A stretch of DNA of 64,000 bases from Candidatus Anammoxibacter sp. (GCA_021777055.1 JAIQZO010000101.1:84145-148144); one strand, 5' to 3'. Shown: positions 35,852-44,763, numbered from the stretch's first letter. Notes: generated by a model not told the origin, from the letters alone. Numbers and translations: made by a program.

Positions 35852-36736
35852 AGATGTTTGCTTAATCTGTTTAAACTCAGGGGTTTACGGAAAGTCGAAA
35901 ATCGCGGCTATTAACACCATTGTTGGATAGTGCCAGATTTCAGCAAGGTTCAAGAGCTTGCTTTCTAATAAGATTAAAATTACATTAACGCGCGGCTGCG
36001 AACGTCGCACTGACTGACGAGGGTCTGTATGACGTTGACATGCTAATAAATAGTTTTGCAAACTAAAATCAAACACAGTCAAAAAAGTTACCGGCGGTCC
36101 TCGTTCAAGACCAGTAGCTTGTTATCTATTTTTTAATCATGCCAGAGAGGGAGTCCGGTAACTTCATCATAAGTTCTTACAAGTTCAGGCCCTTCGAATG
36201 CATGTGTTATTATCTCGAAGGCAAATATTACCGTCCCTTGGGCTAAATGCCTCCCAAAGCAGTTGTAGTACGTAGAAATGTTTTACTCCCAAATATAGTA
36301 GCATGATCTGCTGAATTTACCCAAGTCTGACATCCTTCTCTACATTCTTAATCGTTTACAACTATCAAACGTGCTGCAGGTGCAATCTTAAAGTTCGTTT
36401 CAAATGTTTTTTCTTGTCTGAATAGTTAAAATGTTAAAACATATACTTTTCAGTTGATAGAACTAAAACATTTAGAAGCAGTCTGCAAGATTGCTTCAGC
36501 ATCGAGTATGGAAACGGAAATCATAAATCTGGTTAGTAGTGCTTTGCTGTATTATAATATTGGCTTTGCCCTGAAAAATCATCTATTTTAGAAATGTTGC
36601 ATGTATTAAAGTGAGTCATGGACAAACAAATGTTTGTCCATGACTCACTGTTCTCTCTCTTAAAATCGTAATCCGTAAACCAGGACTAGTTTACTAAATG
36701 TGTTTATGATTTCAGAATCGCTCCTAAAGTTGCGAC
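35852..36736. other. 885-base gene-free region between convergent genes
   Basis: No credible gene is found. A minus-strand open frame at 35885-36082 has no ribosome-binding site and no family resemblance. Locally higher GC around 35988-36040 (words such as GCGCGGCTGCG) contrasts with the AT-rich rest. AAGTTACCGG at 36085-36094 is repeated inverted at 36155-36164. The main structured element is the palindrome at 36610-36649. The region may be a graveyard of a lost gene, but I cannot name one. Confidence 0.45.
36610..36649. repeat. Perfect 19-bp-arm palindrome
   Basis: AGTGAGTCATGGACAAACA (36610-36628) and its exact complement (36631-36649) are separated by only AA. It lies about 90 bases past the stop of citrate synthase (minus strand) and well past rnr. 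No long T run follows, so it could be a terminator of convergent genes or a protein-binding site. A two-base loop favours cruciform or protein binding over a simple RNA hairpin. Confidence 0.85.
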
Positions 36737-37906
36737 TTATTCATCTTCCCTGATCTCAATAGGTTTGTAAGCGCACCCTTCAGGGCCGCAGTACTTCCCA
36801 ACATAATCAGCATTTGGCCGGTAAAGTGCCGGTTTTGGGGCTGCTTCAGCAAACGCCTCTTCTATAACATGAGAAGCCCAGCCAGAGACCCTTGATATGG
36901 CAAAAATTGGTGTATTTAAGTCCATAGGAATCTTCAGCATATAGTATAATGATGCGCTGTACAGATCAACGTTAGGGTAAATATCCATTCCTTTCAATCT
37001 CTTCATCTCGTCAATGGTTACTTCCTCTACTTTTTGAGTTATTGCAAACCATGGATCTCCTGTCTTAGCTGCTAATTTCTCAGATAGTTCCTTTAATATC
37101 GTTGCTCTTGGATCATATGTTTTATAAACAGCATGCCCCATACCCATAACACGATCTTTATTTGCCAGTTTCTCTTTTACCCATGCTTCAACTTTATCTA
37201 TAGAGCCTATGTCTAGAAGCATTTTCATAACTTCATAGTTTGCTCCTCCGTGCAGCTGTCCGCTAAGGGCACCCACTGCTGCACTAATAGCGGAGTACAT
37301 ATGGGCTCTAGTAGACGCGACTTCCCTGGCAGCAAAAGTTGATGCGTTAAAACTGTGATCTGCATGCAATATTAAACATGTATCAAGTATTTTTTCTGTT
37401 TCAGGGTCTGGTTTTTTACCTGACATCATGTATAAAAAATTGGCACAGTGACTTAATGTCGGATCAGGGGCAACAACTTCTTCCTCTCGCCTTACCCTGT
37501 CCCAGCAAGCAATCATTGTCGGCATCTTTGCTATCAAATTAATGGACATTTCATAGCTAACTTCTTTTTGGGTCCCATGTTCAACATAGTAACCGCCAAG
37601 TTCTGCTATAAATGCCTGGAGCAGGTCCATAGGATGTGCGTCTTTCCTGAAATTCTCCATGTTCTTTATCATTGGTGCAGGTATATCCCGGGCATTTACA
37701 AGCATTTTGTGGAATTCTTCCAGCTCTTTTTTTGATGGTAGATCATTATGGAGAAGCAAGTAGCTGGTCTCTTCAAACGTAGAGTTTTTTACCAAGTCCA
37801 TAATATCGTATCCGCGATAAATAAGTTTTCCGTTCTCGCCGTCAATATTTGAAATCTTTGTGTCCGCAACTGTTACATTGCGTAGCCCGACATTTTTTGC
37901 TTCCAT
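36737..37906 (-). CDS. gltA: Citrate synthase
   Basis: Condenses oxaloacetate and acetyl-CoA to citrate at the entry of the TCA cycle or for glutamate synthesis. The 389-residue length and the start (VTVADTKISNIDGENGKLIYRGYDI) are those of the smaller, type I / methylcitrate-synthase-like bacterial enzymes. The catalytic residues are visible as His in QLHGGAN, His in GMGHAVYK and Asp in NVDLYSASLYY. The ISRVSGWASHVIEE segment carries the substrate-binding arginine. A 2-methylcitrate role cannot be excluded by sequence alone, but no prp genes are nearby. The start ATG 37906 is preceded by AGGAG. It is transcribed alone, with a palindrome beyond its 3' end. Confidence 0.93.
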   Translation of the reverse strand: MEAKNVGLRNVTVADTKISNIDGENGKLIYRGYDIMDLVKNSTFEETSYLLLHNDLPSKKELEEFHKMLVNARDIPAPMIKNMENFRKDAHPMDLLQAFIAELGGYYVEHGTQKEVSYEMSINLIAKMPTMIACWDRVRREEEVVAPDPTLSHCANFLYMMSGKKPDPETEKILDTCLILHADHSFNASTFAAREVASTRAHMYSAISAAVGALSGQLHGGANYEVMKMLLDIGSIDKVEAWVKEKLANKDRVMGMGHAVYKTYDPRATILKELSEKLAAKTGDPWFAITQKVEEVTIDEMKRLKGMDIYPNVDLYSASLYYMLKIPMDLNTPIFAISRVSGWASHVIEEAFAEAAPKPALYRPNADYVGKYCGPEGCAYKPIEIREDE

Positions 37907-38258
37907 AAAAACTAACTCCTAAAAAAAATTCAAATACATGATGCGGCATCGCCGCAACTATAATACATGATGCGGGATACTTGATTCTAGATACGTGGTA
38001 CTGGCAAATATTTCAATTTATAATTTCTTGTCAAGGTGTACATAAAAACACAAACTCAACTTAAGATGTAATATTTTAAGGTACCGAGACAGATTATCAA
38101 GCATCAAGTATCCAGCAACTATACCGTTACAAATTATTTAATAAATGACGGTAAAAGATTTCTTTCTCAAAACAAACTTTTACAGGGTAATGCTATAATG
38201 AAGCACCACCACAATATCTCTAAAGGAAGTTTATATAATGTAATAGAATAATATGTTT
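37907..38258. other. Intergenic gap with an 11-bp inverted repeat
   Basis: This 350-base gap lies upstream of gltA and downstream of argJ (both minus strand). GGATACTTGAT at 37975-37985 is repeated inverted at 38103-38113. On the minus strand TTGACA (complement of 38029-38034) with AATATT 16 bases further could serve as the gltA promoter. No gene is seen. Confidence 0.4.
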
Positions 38259-39509
38259 CTATGTATGGTACTCGGCATTTATGGTAATATATTCATGCGA
38301 GAAATCGCAAGTCCACATTGTAGAACTTTCCGCTCCCAAGCCCAACTGCAAAGAGATAGTTATCTCTTTCTTTTGCATCTCGTTTTGCAGCATGACATGG
38401 AATGTCTCGTCGTTATTTATAAGTTCGGGTACCGGTGTACCTTTACTATAGATTAATATTTTATTGATAAATAACCTTAAACGGTTTTCGTCAATTTGTG
38501 CACCTGAATAACCTGCGGCGGAAACAATTCTACCCCAGTTGTAATCTTCTCCATTTATTGCAGTTTTTACCAGAGGAGAGTTGGCGACAGCTCTGGCAAT
38601 TTTATCTGCGTCGTCTTGTGATTCCGCTTCAAGTACATCAATCTGGATAAACTTCGTTGCCCCTTCTCCATCTTCGATAATCTTTTTCGCAAGGGTTAAT
38701 GTTACATAGTCGAGGGCATTCTGGAAGACTTGAATATCTTTTTCGCTAGAAATCTGTTTGCATTGCATACTAGCACCGTTTGCTAAGATGGCCACCATAT
38801 CATTAGTACTTGTGTGGCCGTCAACTGTGATCCTGTTAAACGAACGGTTTGTAGATATCTGCAAGCAGGAATTTAAGTACTCTCGGGAAATCTTTGCATC
38901 TGTTGTAATAAAGCATAGCATTGTTGCCATGTCCGGGGATATCATTCCTGACCCTTTTGCAATGCCACCAATAGTAAATGAAAGGTCTCCATTATTAACT
39001 TTGACAGCGGCTTCTTTAATAAACTTGTCTGTTGTTTTTATCGCGTTTGCAATGTTAGACCCGTTTGGTATATCGCTGCCCAAATCCTTAGCGGCCATTT
39101 CAATTCCGGATCTCACTTTATCCATTTCCATGGGATGTCCTATTATGCCGGTTGAAGCAACAATGACATTTTGGTAGTTTATGTTTAATAAATCTGCGGT
39201 TATTTTGGCCATATCTTCTGCATCTTTGTTCCCTTTTTCGCCGGTACAAGCGTTGGCATTGCCGCTATTGATAACAATTGCATTGGCATTACCACGATTG
39301 ATAATCTTTTGGCTGAACTTTATGGGGGCTGCAGCAATTTTATTTTTTGTAAAAACCGCAGCAGCTTCACACATAGAAGTTGAGAATATAATTCCCATAT
39401 CCAGACTGGTTATATCTTCTTTTAAGCCACAATATGCAGCTCCGGCCTGGAAACCTTCTGGCATTACTATTGCTCCAGTTGGGCCCTTTATCGCATTAAT
39501 TTCAGGCAT
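38259..39509 (-). CDS. argJ: Bifunctional ornithine acetyltransferase / N-acetylglutamate synthase
   Basis: ArgJ transfers the acetyl group from N-acetylornithine to glutamate, closing the cyclic arginine pathway; bifunctional forms also use acetyl-CoA. The 416-residue precursor shows the autocleavage site in SPDMATMLCF, between A195 and T196, where the Thr becomes the N-terminal nucleophile of the beta chain. The oxyanion-hole segment is VASTGIIG, the substrate region is NRITVDGHTSTND, and the C-terminus ends YITINAEYHT as in the family. The start ATG 39509 has AAGGAAG upstream. It follows the arginine decarboxylase gene by 82 bases on the same strand, so arginine synthesis and consumption may be co-expressed. 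Confidence 0.95.
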   Translation of the reverse strand: MPEINAIKGPTGAIVMPEGFQAGAAYCGLKEDITSLDMGIIFSTSMCEAAAVFTKNKIAAAPIKFSQKIINRGNANAIVINSGNANACTGEKGNKDAEDMAKITADLLNINYQNVIVASTGIIGHPMEMDKVRSGIEMAAKDLGSDIPNGSNIANAIKTTDKFIKEAAVKVNNGDLSFTIGGIAKGSGMISPDMATMLCFITTDAKISREYLNSCLQISTNRSFNRITVDGHTSTNDMVAILANGASMQCKQISSEKDIQVFQNALDYVTLTLAKKIIEDGEGATKFIQIDVLEAESQDDADKIARAVANSPLVKTAINGEDYNWGRIVSAAGYSGAQIDENRLRLFINKILIYSKGTPVPELINNDETFHVMLQNEMQKKEITISLQLGLGAESSTMWTCDFSHEYITINAEYHT

Positions 39510-39591
39510 GCTTTTACTTCCTTAAAGAGATCTTTCATAAGTATGGGGTTAGGAAAGTGGGTAAATCTATAATTCCTACTTTCATTATTGC

Positions 39592-40134
39592 TTACGTTAC
39601 AAAAATTGCGGCAGCCATAACTGTCGTCCACTGGCCTTTTTTGTCTCCTAGGGCAGACTGGGTCGTGTTCCTGGATTTGATTATTTTTCCGCTCATACGA
39701 TATATCTCTTTTCTTTCATCATAATTTTTTTCCGGATCAAACTCTATTCCTTGTGTTGTTGCAAGCATAGATGCTGCTAAATCTTCGGCATAGTCTCCCG
39801 CTACTTCATCTGTTTCGCCAAAGGCATGATGTTCACTTAAATAACCATAATGGTTTGGTTCTGCAGGTATTGCCAACCCTACGGATGCAGATACCATTCG
39901 ATTAGGTTCTTTTGTTGCATTTTCACTCATGACGCAGAATACAATCTCTCCATCATTCAGCATCTTCTGCCCCTTTGCCTTTGAGACAATCTTGCAGTTT
40001 GGAGGGAATATGCTGGAAACCTTAACTAAATTAAACTTTTCCACCCCTGCTTTTCGTAACGCAAGTTCAAATGACTGTAGTTTGTCTTTATGTTTGCCAA
40101 CACCTTTTGTAAAAAAAACGTATTTTGGTACCAA
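39592..40134 (-). CDS. pdaD: Pyruvoyl-dependent arginine decarboxylase
   Basis: Decarboxylates arginine to agmatine, the first step to putrescine and spermidine, using a pyruvoyl group made by self-cleavage. The 180-residue proenzyme has the cleavage site in LVKVSSIFPP; cutting between S40 and S41 would give the beta and alpha chains, with Ser41 converted to pyruvoyl. The C-terminal acidic loop and GLAIPAEPNHYGYLSEHHAFGE segment fit the family. The start codon is uncertain: TTG 40134 fits the usual N-terminus VPKYVFFTKG, but no strong ribosome-binding site is seen, and an ATT three codons upstream is an alternative. It lies between trpD and argJ on one strand. Confidence 0.9.
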   Translation of the reverse strand: MVPKYVFFTKGVGKHKDKLQSFELALRKAGVEKFNLVKVSSIFPPNCKIVSKAKGQKMLNDGEIVFCVMSENATKEPNRMVSASVGLAIPAEPNHYGYLSEHHAFGETDEVAGDYAEDLAASMLATTQGIEFDPEKNYDERKEIYRMSGKIIKSRNTTQSALGDKKGQWTTVMAAAIFVT

Positions 40135-40250
40135 TGCATTAATCTTTCTTTTTATAGTTTAATTAAAATAACCACACATGCAATTTAATTTTGCTTTTAA
40201 ATAGTAAAACAAAACTATTTAAAGTTTACAATAAACTTTTTGCGTGAACC

Positions 40251-41261
40251 TTACATATAGCTGGTTTTTATCAAAGATGTTAGCGCCTGCAATGCTTTTC
40301 CCGATAAAATAGAATTTTCTGCTAATTCCAGCCCCTTTTTTATGTCACCGGAAGTTAGTGTTGCTGCTAATGCTAGAGCGGCGTTCAAGATAACAACGTC
40401 ATGGCATGCTCCCATTTCTCCGTTTAATACATTTCTTATGGTATCAGCACTTTCATCGGGGGACTTTACAATTAATTCTGATATATCTTTTCTCTTTATC
40501 TCAAAGTCTTCAGGCTGAATATAGTAATTTTTTATCTCGTTATTTACTAATTCGCTGACTTTTGTCTTTTCGGAAATGGAAACCTCATCCATCCCATCAA
40601 CGCCATGAACAACAAATGCATGTATGCTTCCTAAATTCTTTAAAACAGAAGCGATAGTTTCTGTCAGGTCCTGGGAATATACACCTATGACCTGATATTT
40701 AACCCTTGCGGGATTCGTAACAGGCCCCAGTATGTTGAAAATAGTTCTTATTCCCAGCTCTTTTCTGATCACCGCCACACTCTTCATGGATTTATGCAGG
40801 TATGGTGCAAACAGGAAGCCGATATTTGCCTTTTCAATGCATTTTTCAACCGTTTCGATAGAGGCATCAATATTAACTCCTAAAAGTTTTAAGACATCAG
40901 CACTTCCGCAGCTGCTTGACGATGCCCTGTTGCCATGTTTGGCGACCTTTACTCCTGCTCCTGCTAATACAAAGCTTACGGCGGTAGATACATTAAAAGT
41001 GTTTTTTCCGTCGCCGCCGGTACCGCAAACGTCAACGGTCCTCTCACTGTTGGATTTAACATGCAGGGCGTTGTCCTGCATGACTTTTGCAAACGCCGTG
41101 ATTTCGTCCGTTGTCTCTCTTTTCATGCTTAACGCAGTCAAGAATGCTCCTGCTTGAGCTGCAGTTGCTCTACCATCAATTAAACAACGTATGGCCTCTT
41201 CTGCTTCTTCAAGTGTTAGATCAATATTTGATGCCAATTTAATTATAAGATCTTTAAACAT
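40251..41261 (-). CDS. trpD: Anthranilate phosphoribosyltransferase
   Basis: Second committed enzyme of tryptophan synthesis: transfers phosphoribosyl from PRPP to anthranilate. The 336-residue protein has the PRPP-binding GTGGDG (80-85) followed by KNTFNVSTA, then VAKHGNRASSSSCGSADVL and GPVTNPA, all characteristic. The helical N-terminal domain contains the usual DGRATAAQAGAFLTAL. No other trp gene is in the window, so this is a stand-alone locus. It is followed after 116 bases by pdaD. The ribosome-binding site is weak. Other phosphoribosyltransferases of the same fold (pyrimidine phosphorylases) lack the SSSSCGSAD block, so the call is firm. Confidence 0.93.
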   Translation of the reverse strand: MFKDLIIKLASNIDLTLEEAEEAIRCLIDGRATAAQAGAFLTALSMKRETTDEITAFAKVMQDNALHVKSNSERTVDVCGTGGDGKNTFNVSTAVSFVLAGAGVKVAKHGNRASSSSCGSADVLKLLGVNIDASIETVEKCIEKANIGFLFAPYLHKSMKSVAVIRKELGIRTIFNILGPVTNPARVKYQVIGVYSQDLTETIASVLKNLGSIHAFVVHGVDGMDEVSISEKTKVSELVNNEIKNYYIQPEDFEIKRKDISELIVKSPDESADTIRNVLNGEMGACHDVVILNAALALAATLTSGDIKKGLELAENSILSGKALQALTSLIKTSYM

Positions 41262-41334
41262 AGTCTAAAAATTATTTCAGAATTCTCTATAAATATCAAG
41301 AAATAATATTGTAAAGAAGGTTGAGACTTTTCGT

Positions 41335-41364
41335 TTGAACAGAATATTACGTTTTTATTATAAT
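41335..41364 (+). promoter_or_regulatory. Promoter-like sequence for the macro-domain gene
   Basis: TTGAAC (41335-41340) and TATAAT (41359-41364) are 18 bases apart and about 130 bases upstream of the macro-domain start. The direction is divergent from trpD. Confidence 0.5.
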
Positions 41365-41496
41365 TAGAGCTTATTTTCAATGGATACTTAAATGTCTCCT
41401 TTAGGTGCCCCATGAAGGTAACAAAAAATGCCTTCTTTTGTTATTGCTATTAACGGGTTGTTATATTTGACCAATCATAAAAACTGGAGTATTGTG

Positions 41497-42024
41497 ATGC
41501 AAAAGGAAATAAACGAATCAGTATTGGAACTGATTCGGGGAGATATTACGGAACAAGATACAGATGCGATAGTGAATGCGGCCAATAGTTCATTGCTTGG
41601 GGGAGGAGGTGTGGATGGGGCCATACATCGTGCTGGTGGCCCAATAATACTTGAAGAGTGTCGGAAATTAGACGGATGTCCTACCGGCGAGGCTAAAACA
41701 ACTTCTGCTGGAAATATGAAGGCGTCGTATGTTATACATACTGTGGGGCCAGTCTGGCACGGAGGGACACAGAACGAACTGGCATTATTAAAGAGTTGTT
41801 ATTTGCGCTCAATGCAAGAAGCGGAAAGGTGTAAGTTATCTTCCATATCATTTCCATCTATAAGTACGGGCGTTTACAGGTTTCCTGTCAAACAAGCGTC
41901 AGAAATAGCGTTAAAGACGGTTGTTGATTATTTAAACGGTACTACCAACATTAAACGGGTGGTGTTTGTTCTATTCTCCGAAAAAGATCTTAATGTTTTT
42001 AATGAGACATTGGTAACTCTTTAG
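41497..42024 (+). CDS. Macro-domain protein (ADP-ribose / O-acetyl-ADP-ribose deacetylase)
   Basis: Macro-domain protein of 175 residues, of the MacroD / YmdB type, which binds ADP-ribose and removes acetyl or ADP-ribosyl groups. Diagnostic parts are GDITEQDTDAIVNAANSSL, the GGGGVDGAIHRAGG loop, TVGPVW and SISTGVYRFP. The Asn of NAAN and the Asp of GVDGAIH are the usual active-site positions. The start is ATG 41497, with GGAG eleven bases before. An upstream ATG at 41428 would add 23 hydrophobic residues without a ribosome-binding site and is less likely. The protein should be cytoplasmic. The neighbouring genes suggest no pathway; a role in NAD metabolism or in reversing ADP-ribosylation is inferred from the family. 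Confidence 0.9.
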   Translation: MQKEINESVLELIRGDITEQDTDAIVNAANSSLLGGGGVDGAIHRAGGPIILEECRKLDGCPTGEAKTTSAGNMKASYVIHTVGPVWHGGTQNELALLKSCYLRSMQEAERCKLSSISFPSISTGVYRFPVKQASEIALKTVVDYLNGTTNIKRVVFVLFSEKDLNVFNETLVTL

Positions 42025-42069
42025 CGTAATAAAGAATAAGAATTCAGTAGTCAGAAGACAGGATTCAGA

Positions 42070-42286
42070 ATGAGAAAACCTGCACGTACGTTTCAAGATT
42101 TAATAGTATGGCAAAAAGTTTACGAGTTTGTGGTTTTAGTATACAAGCTTACAAAGTTATTTCCCCGAGAGGAAATCTATAATTTGACGTCTCAACTACG
42201 AAGATCATCAATTTCAATTACATTTTGAAGAAGTCCGCAAATTGTTGGATGCGTATTCATTTTCTATGCTGAATTCTGGATTCTGA
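42070..42286 (+). pseudogene. S23-type four-helix-bundle protein gene with an internal deletion
   Basis: From ATG 42070 the sequence reads MRKPARTFQDLIVWQKVYEF and then LVYKLTKLFPREEIYNLTSQLRRSS, the N-terminal half of the four-helix-bundle family related to proteins encoded in 23S rRNA intervening sequences. After ISIT comes a stop, where an intact copy continues (P.NIAEG). A second frame from about 42223 then reads FEEVRKLLDAYSFSMLNSGF and a stop, matching the C-terminal helix of the family. About 40 middle residues are missing, so this is a deletion remnant. The 12-base sequence CAGTAGTCAGAA (42045-42056) and its complement (42281-42292) flank the remnant, as expected for a small mobile cassette or repeat-flanked gene. 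Confidence 0.75.
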
Positions 42287-42332
42287 CTACTGTATGCTGA
42301 ATAGTTGTAGACATTGAAAGGTTAAATGGTAA

Positions 42333-43469
42333 ATGTTTATGGGGAATGAAGAACCAAAGTTGATAATCTCTGACAGTGAGACGGATGCGAATATTTTTTA
42401 TTGCACAAAATTTTATGCTCCGGACCAGTTTGCATTTATTCAGAATGGAGAGAAGAAGATAGTTGTTGTAAGTGATCTTGAACTTGACAGGGCAAAGTCA
42501 GAGTCAAGAGTAGATATGGTGTTACCTTACACTAAATATGAGAAGATTGCAAAGAAGCAGTTAGGCAAGGAACCTTCTTATATTGATGTAATAGCAGAGG
42601 TCCTTTTTGACATGAAGATTAAAAAGGTTACAGTTCCGTGGGATTTTTATGTCTCTTTTGCTGATGATTTAAGGAAAAAAGGTTTCAAGTTAGTCATAAA
42701 AAAAGATCCGTTTTTTGATTCCAGAGAAATTAAGTGTGCCGAAGAGGTTAATAATATAATAATGACTCAACGTGGAGTTGAATCTGCGTTACAGAAAGCC
42801 GTCGATTACTTGAAAAAGACGGTGATAAAAAATGGTTTTTTGTTTTCAAAGAGAGGGAAAAAGGTAACATCTGAATTTATACGGGAAATGATCAATGTTG
42901 AATTGCTTAAAAATGGTTTTATTGCCAAGAATACTATAGTCTCTTGCGGTGAGCAATCTGCAGTTCCCCATAATATGGGCGAAGGGGATTTGGTTGCGCA
43001 CAAACCAATTGTAATTGATATATTCCCCAAGGACGAAAAGAGCGGATATTATGCAGACATGACACGAACAATTGTCAGGGGCAAGGCCTCGACCCAAATA
43101 AAAAAAATGTTTAAAGCGGTTGTTTCTGCCCAAGAGCTGGCATTTGTGCTTGCCAAAGACGGGGCGATGGGTGATCAAATACATAGAAAGGTGCTGAAAC
43201 ATTTAAAGGACCTTGGATTTGAAACCGGTAAAAAAAATGGACGGATGCAGGGCTTTTTTCATGGGACAGGTCATGGAGTGGGCCTTGACGTACACGAATT
43301 GCCGAGAATCGGTAAAGTAAAAAGTATGCTTAAAAGCGGCCATGTGGTTACGGTGGAGCCTGGGCTTTATTATCCTGGAGTTGGTGGGGTGCGGATGGAA
43401 GATATGATCCTTATCGCTGATGATAAATGCGTAAATCTTACAGGTTTTCCAAAAGTACTTGAGATTTAA
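42333..43469 (+). CDS. M24 metallopeptidase (Xaa-Pro aminopeptidase family)
   Basis: Dinuclear-metal aminopeptidase with the pita-bread fold, 378 residues, expected in the cytoplasm. The N-terminal creatinase-like domain occupies about 1-130 and the catalytic domain about 140-375. The five metal ligands are visible: Asp in VIDIFPKD, Asp in YYADMTRTIV, His in GTGHGVGLDVHE, Glu in TVEPGLYY and Glu in GVRMEDM. The family splits X-Pro bonds; the exact substrate cannot be told from sequence. The start ATG 42333 has AAAGG 14 bases upstream; an ATG two codons later (42339) is nearly as good. The stop overlaps by three to four bases with the stop of the small convergent gene at 43466. Confidence 0.9.
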   Translation: MFMGNEEPKLIISDSETDANIFYCTKFYAPDQFAFIQNGEKKIVVVSDLELDRAKSESRVDMVLPYTKYEKIAKKQLGKEPSYIDVIAEVLFDMKIKKVTVPWDFYVSFADDLRKKGFKLVIKKDPFFDSREIKCAEEVNNIIMTQRGVESALQKAVDYLKKTVIKNGFLFSKRGKKVTSEFIREMINVELLKNGFIAKNTIVSCGEQSAVPHNMGEGDLVAHKPIVIDIFPKDEKSGYYADMTRTIVRGKASTQIKKMFKAVVSAQELAFVLAKDGAMGDQIHRKVLKHLKDLGFETGKKNGRMQGFFHGTGHGVGLDVHELPRIGKVKSMLKSGHVVTVEPGLYYPGVGGVRMEDMILIADDKCVNLTGFPKVLEI

Positions 43470-43651
43470 TCTCCTGCGAGGCCTTTTTTCTGCTCAAAAT
43501 TAAGACAATCCATGCCGGATGATCGGTAAACATCTTCTGATGGGATTCTCTTTGTCTTAAACCCCATTGCCTTGCAGCCTCGGGGAAAGTTTTTGTCCCA
43601 CGTTACATAGAAATGTTTGCATTTAAAACAATTTATTCTTCTTTTATGCAT
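43466..43651 (-). CDS. Small cysteine-rich protein, probable zinc binder
   Basis: Protein of 61 residues with four cysteines (CFKCKHFYVTWD near the start, then PRGCKAMGFK and GMDCLNF), the spacing of a small zinc ribbon or treble clef. The pattern C-x2-C-HFYVTW-x-PxGC-PS-SG-x2-C matches a short conserved hypothetical family I have seen in delta-proteobacteria and related phyla, without assigned function. It is encoded convergent with the M24 peptidase and ends within its last codon. The ribosome-binding site before ATG 43651 is poor. It lies 23 bases before the FKBP gene start-to-stop region on the same strand, but is not clearly an operon with it. Confidence 0.7.
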   Translation of the reverse strand: MHKRRINCFKCKHFYVTWDKNFPRGCKAMGFKTKRIPSEDVYRSSGMDCLNFEQKKGLAGD

Positions 43652-43674
43652 TTATATGCTAGAGGATGAAAACG

Positions 43675-44763
43675 TTATTCATTTTTCTCCCCTTTGCTAT
43701 TTTTTATATCAAGTACCTTAATTCTGTATGTGATCGGCTTTCCTGCTAACGGGTGGTTAAAGTCCAGCTCAACAGTTGACTCTGTTATTCTTGTGATCTT
43801 TGCACTCTTTTTCTCTAACCCTATATCTTTTAAAACTAGTCCGACTTCCAGGTTTTCTGCAAAGATTTCTCCTTTGTCAATTTCCAACAAGGCCTCAGGG
43901 TCTACTTCTCCATAGGCTTCTTCCGCAGGAACAATAATTTCCGTCTCCTCATTGGCGGTAAGTCCTATCAGCCTTTCTTGCAAACCGGGAATTACCTGCT
44001 TAAAGCTATCTTCCGTGCCGTGCACGTATTCAATTGTCTTCGTTTGATTTTCATCCACAGAAACATGATTTTCTGGGAGAATCTCGTTGAGCGATAAAGT
44101 GACTTTCATGCCGGTTTCAATCTTTATAACTTTCGGCTCCTCTTTTATTTTTGGTTTACTGCTTGAGATCTCATTGTCATCAATAGTATCCTGAGTGTTT
44201 TTCTTAACAATCTCTTTTCCATTTGCTTCTTCTATATTAATAATATCTACATCAAATATCAGTTTTTTTCCTGCAAGCGGATGGTTGTAATCAATAATTA
44301 CGGTCTCGTCTTTAATTTCTATAATTTTACCTGTTTTCTTACTTTCTCCTACTTCTTTTATCAGGGCCCCTAGTTCCATGGTGTTCTCAGGTATGCTCGA
44401 TTTGTTTAGCTCAACTATGTCAGCGGTATTTGTCGTTCCGTAAGCTTCATGTGGCATAACAGTAAACTTTCTTTTTACACCTGTTGTTAAGCCCGTTAAT
44501 TGTCTTTCAAGGCCTGCTAAAATTTGTCCTCCTCCATATAAGAAAGTAAAAGGCTCTTTCTCATGTTTTTTATCAATGATGTTCCCTTTTTCGTCTGATA
44601 ACGTAAACAATAAGGTTACGTTCATCTTTTCTGCTATACGTTTCTCTTTTTCTTTAGATTCACCCGGCTTATTTATAAAGGTGTTATATAATGAACGAAA
44701 AAGAAATATGCAAATGAGGAGAACGGATGTAACCCAAATGAATATAACAGCTATTTTTGTCAT
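43675..44763 (-). CDS. Membrane-anchored double FKBP (SlyD-like) peptidyl-prolyl isomerase
   Basis: Protein of 362 residues with an N-terminal transmembrane anchor (about 4-24) and two SlyD-type FKBP domains (about 47-185 and 218-355) joined by an acidic linker (DTIDDNEISSSKPKIKEEPK). Each domain has the expected PFTFLYGGGQILAGLERQL or IEYVHGTEDSFKQVIPGLQERL segment, the inserted-in-flap chaperone lobe, and a C-terminal DYNHPLAGK / DFNHPLAGK strand. SlyD proteins normally bind metal through a His-rich tail, which is absent. With the signal anchor it should work as a folding helper on the periplasmic side. The fused tandem is unusual compared with the usual single-domain protein. Next to it (540 bases away) is a DegP protease, a related envelope quality-control function. 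Confidence 0.88.
   Translation of the reverse strand: MTKIAVIFIWVTSVLLICIFLFRSLYNTFINKPGESKEKEKRIAEKMNVTLLFTLSDEKGNIIDKKHEKEPFTFLYGGGQILAGLERQLTGLTTGVKRKFTVMPHEAYGTTNTADIVELNKSSIPENTMELGALIKEVGESKKTGKIIEIKDETVIIDYNHPLAGKKLIFDVDIINIEEANGKEIVKKNTQDTIDDNEISSSKPKIKEEPKVIKIETGMKVTLSLNEILPENHVSVDENQTKTIEYVHGTEDSFKQVIPGLQERLIGLTANEETEIIVPAEEAYGEVDPEALLEIDKGEIFAENLEVGLVLKDIGLEKKSAKITRITESTVELDFNHPLAGKPITYRIKVLDIKNSKGEKNE

Noticed and set aside
35885..36082. Open frame of 65 codons on the minus strand after RNase R
   Set aside because: Considered as a transposase remnant because of the Arg/Gln-rich start, but no family motif and no ribosome-binding site.
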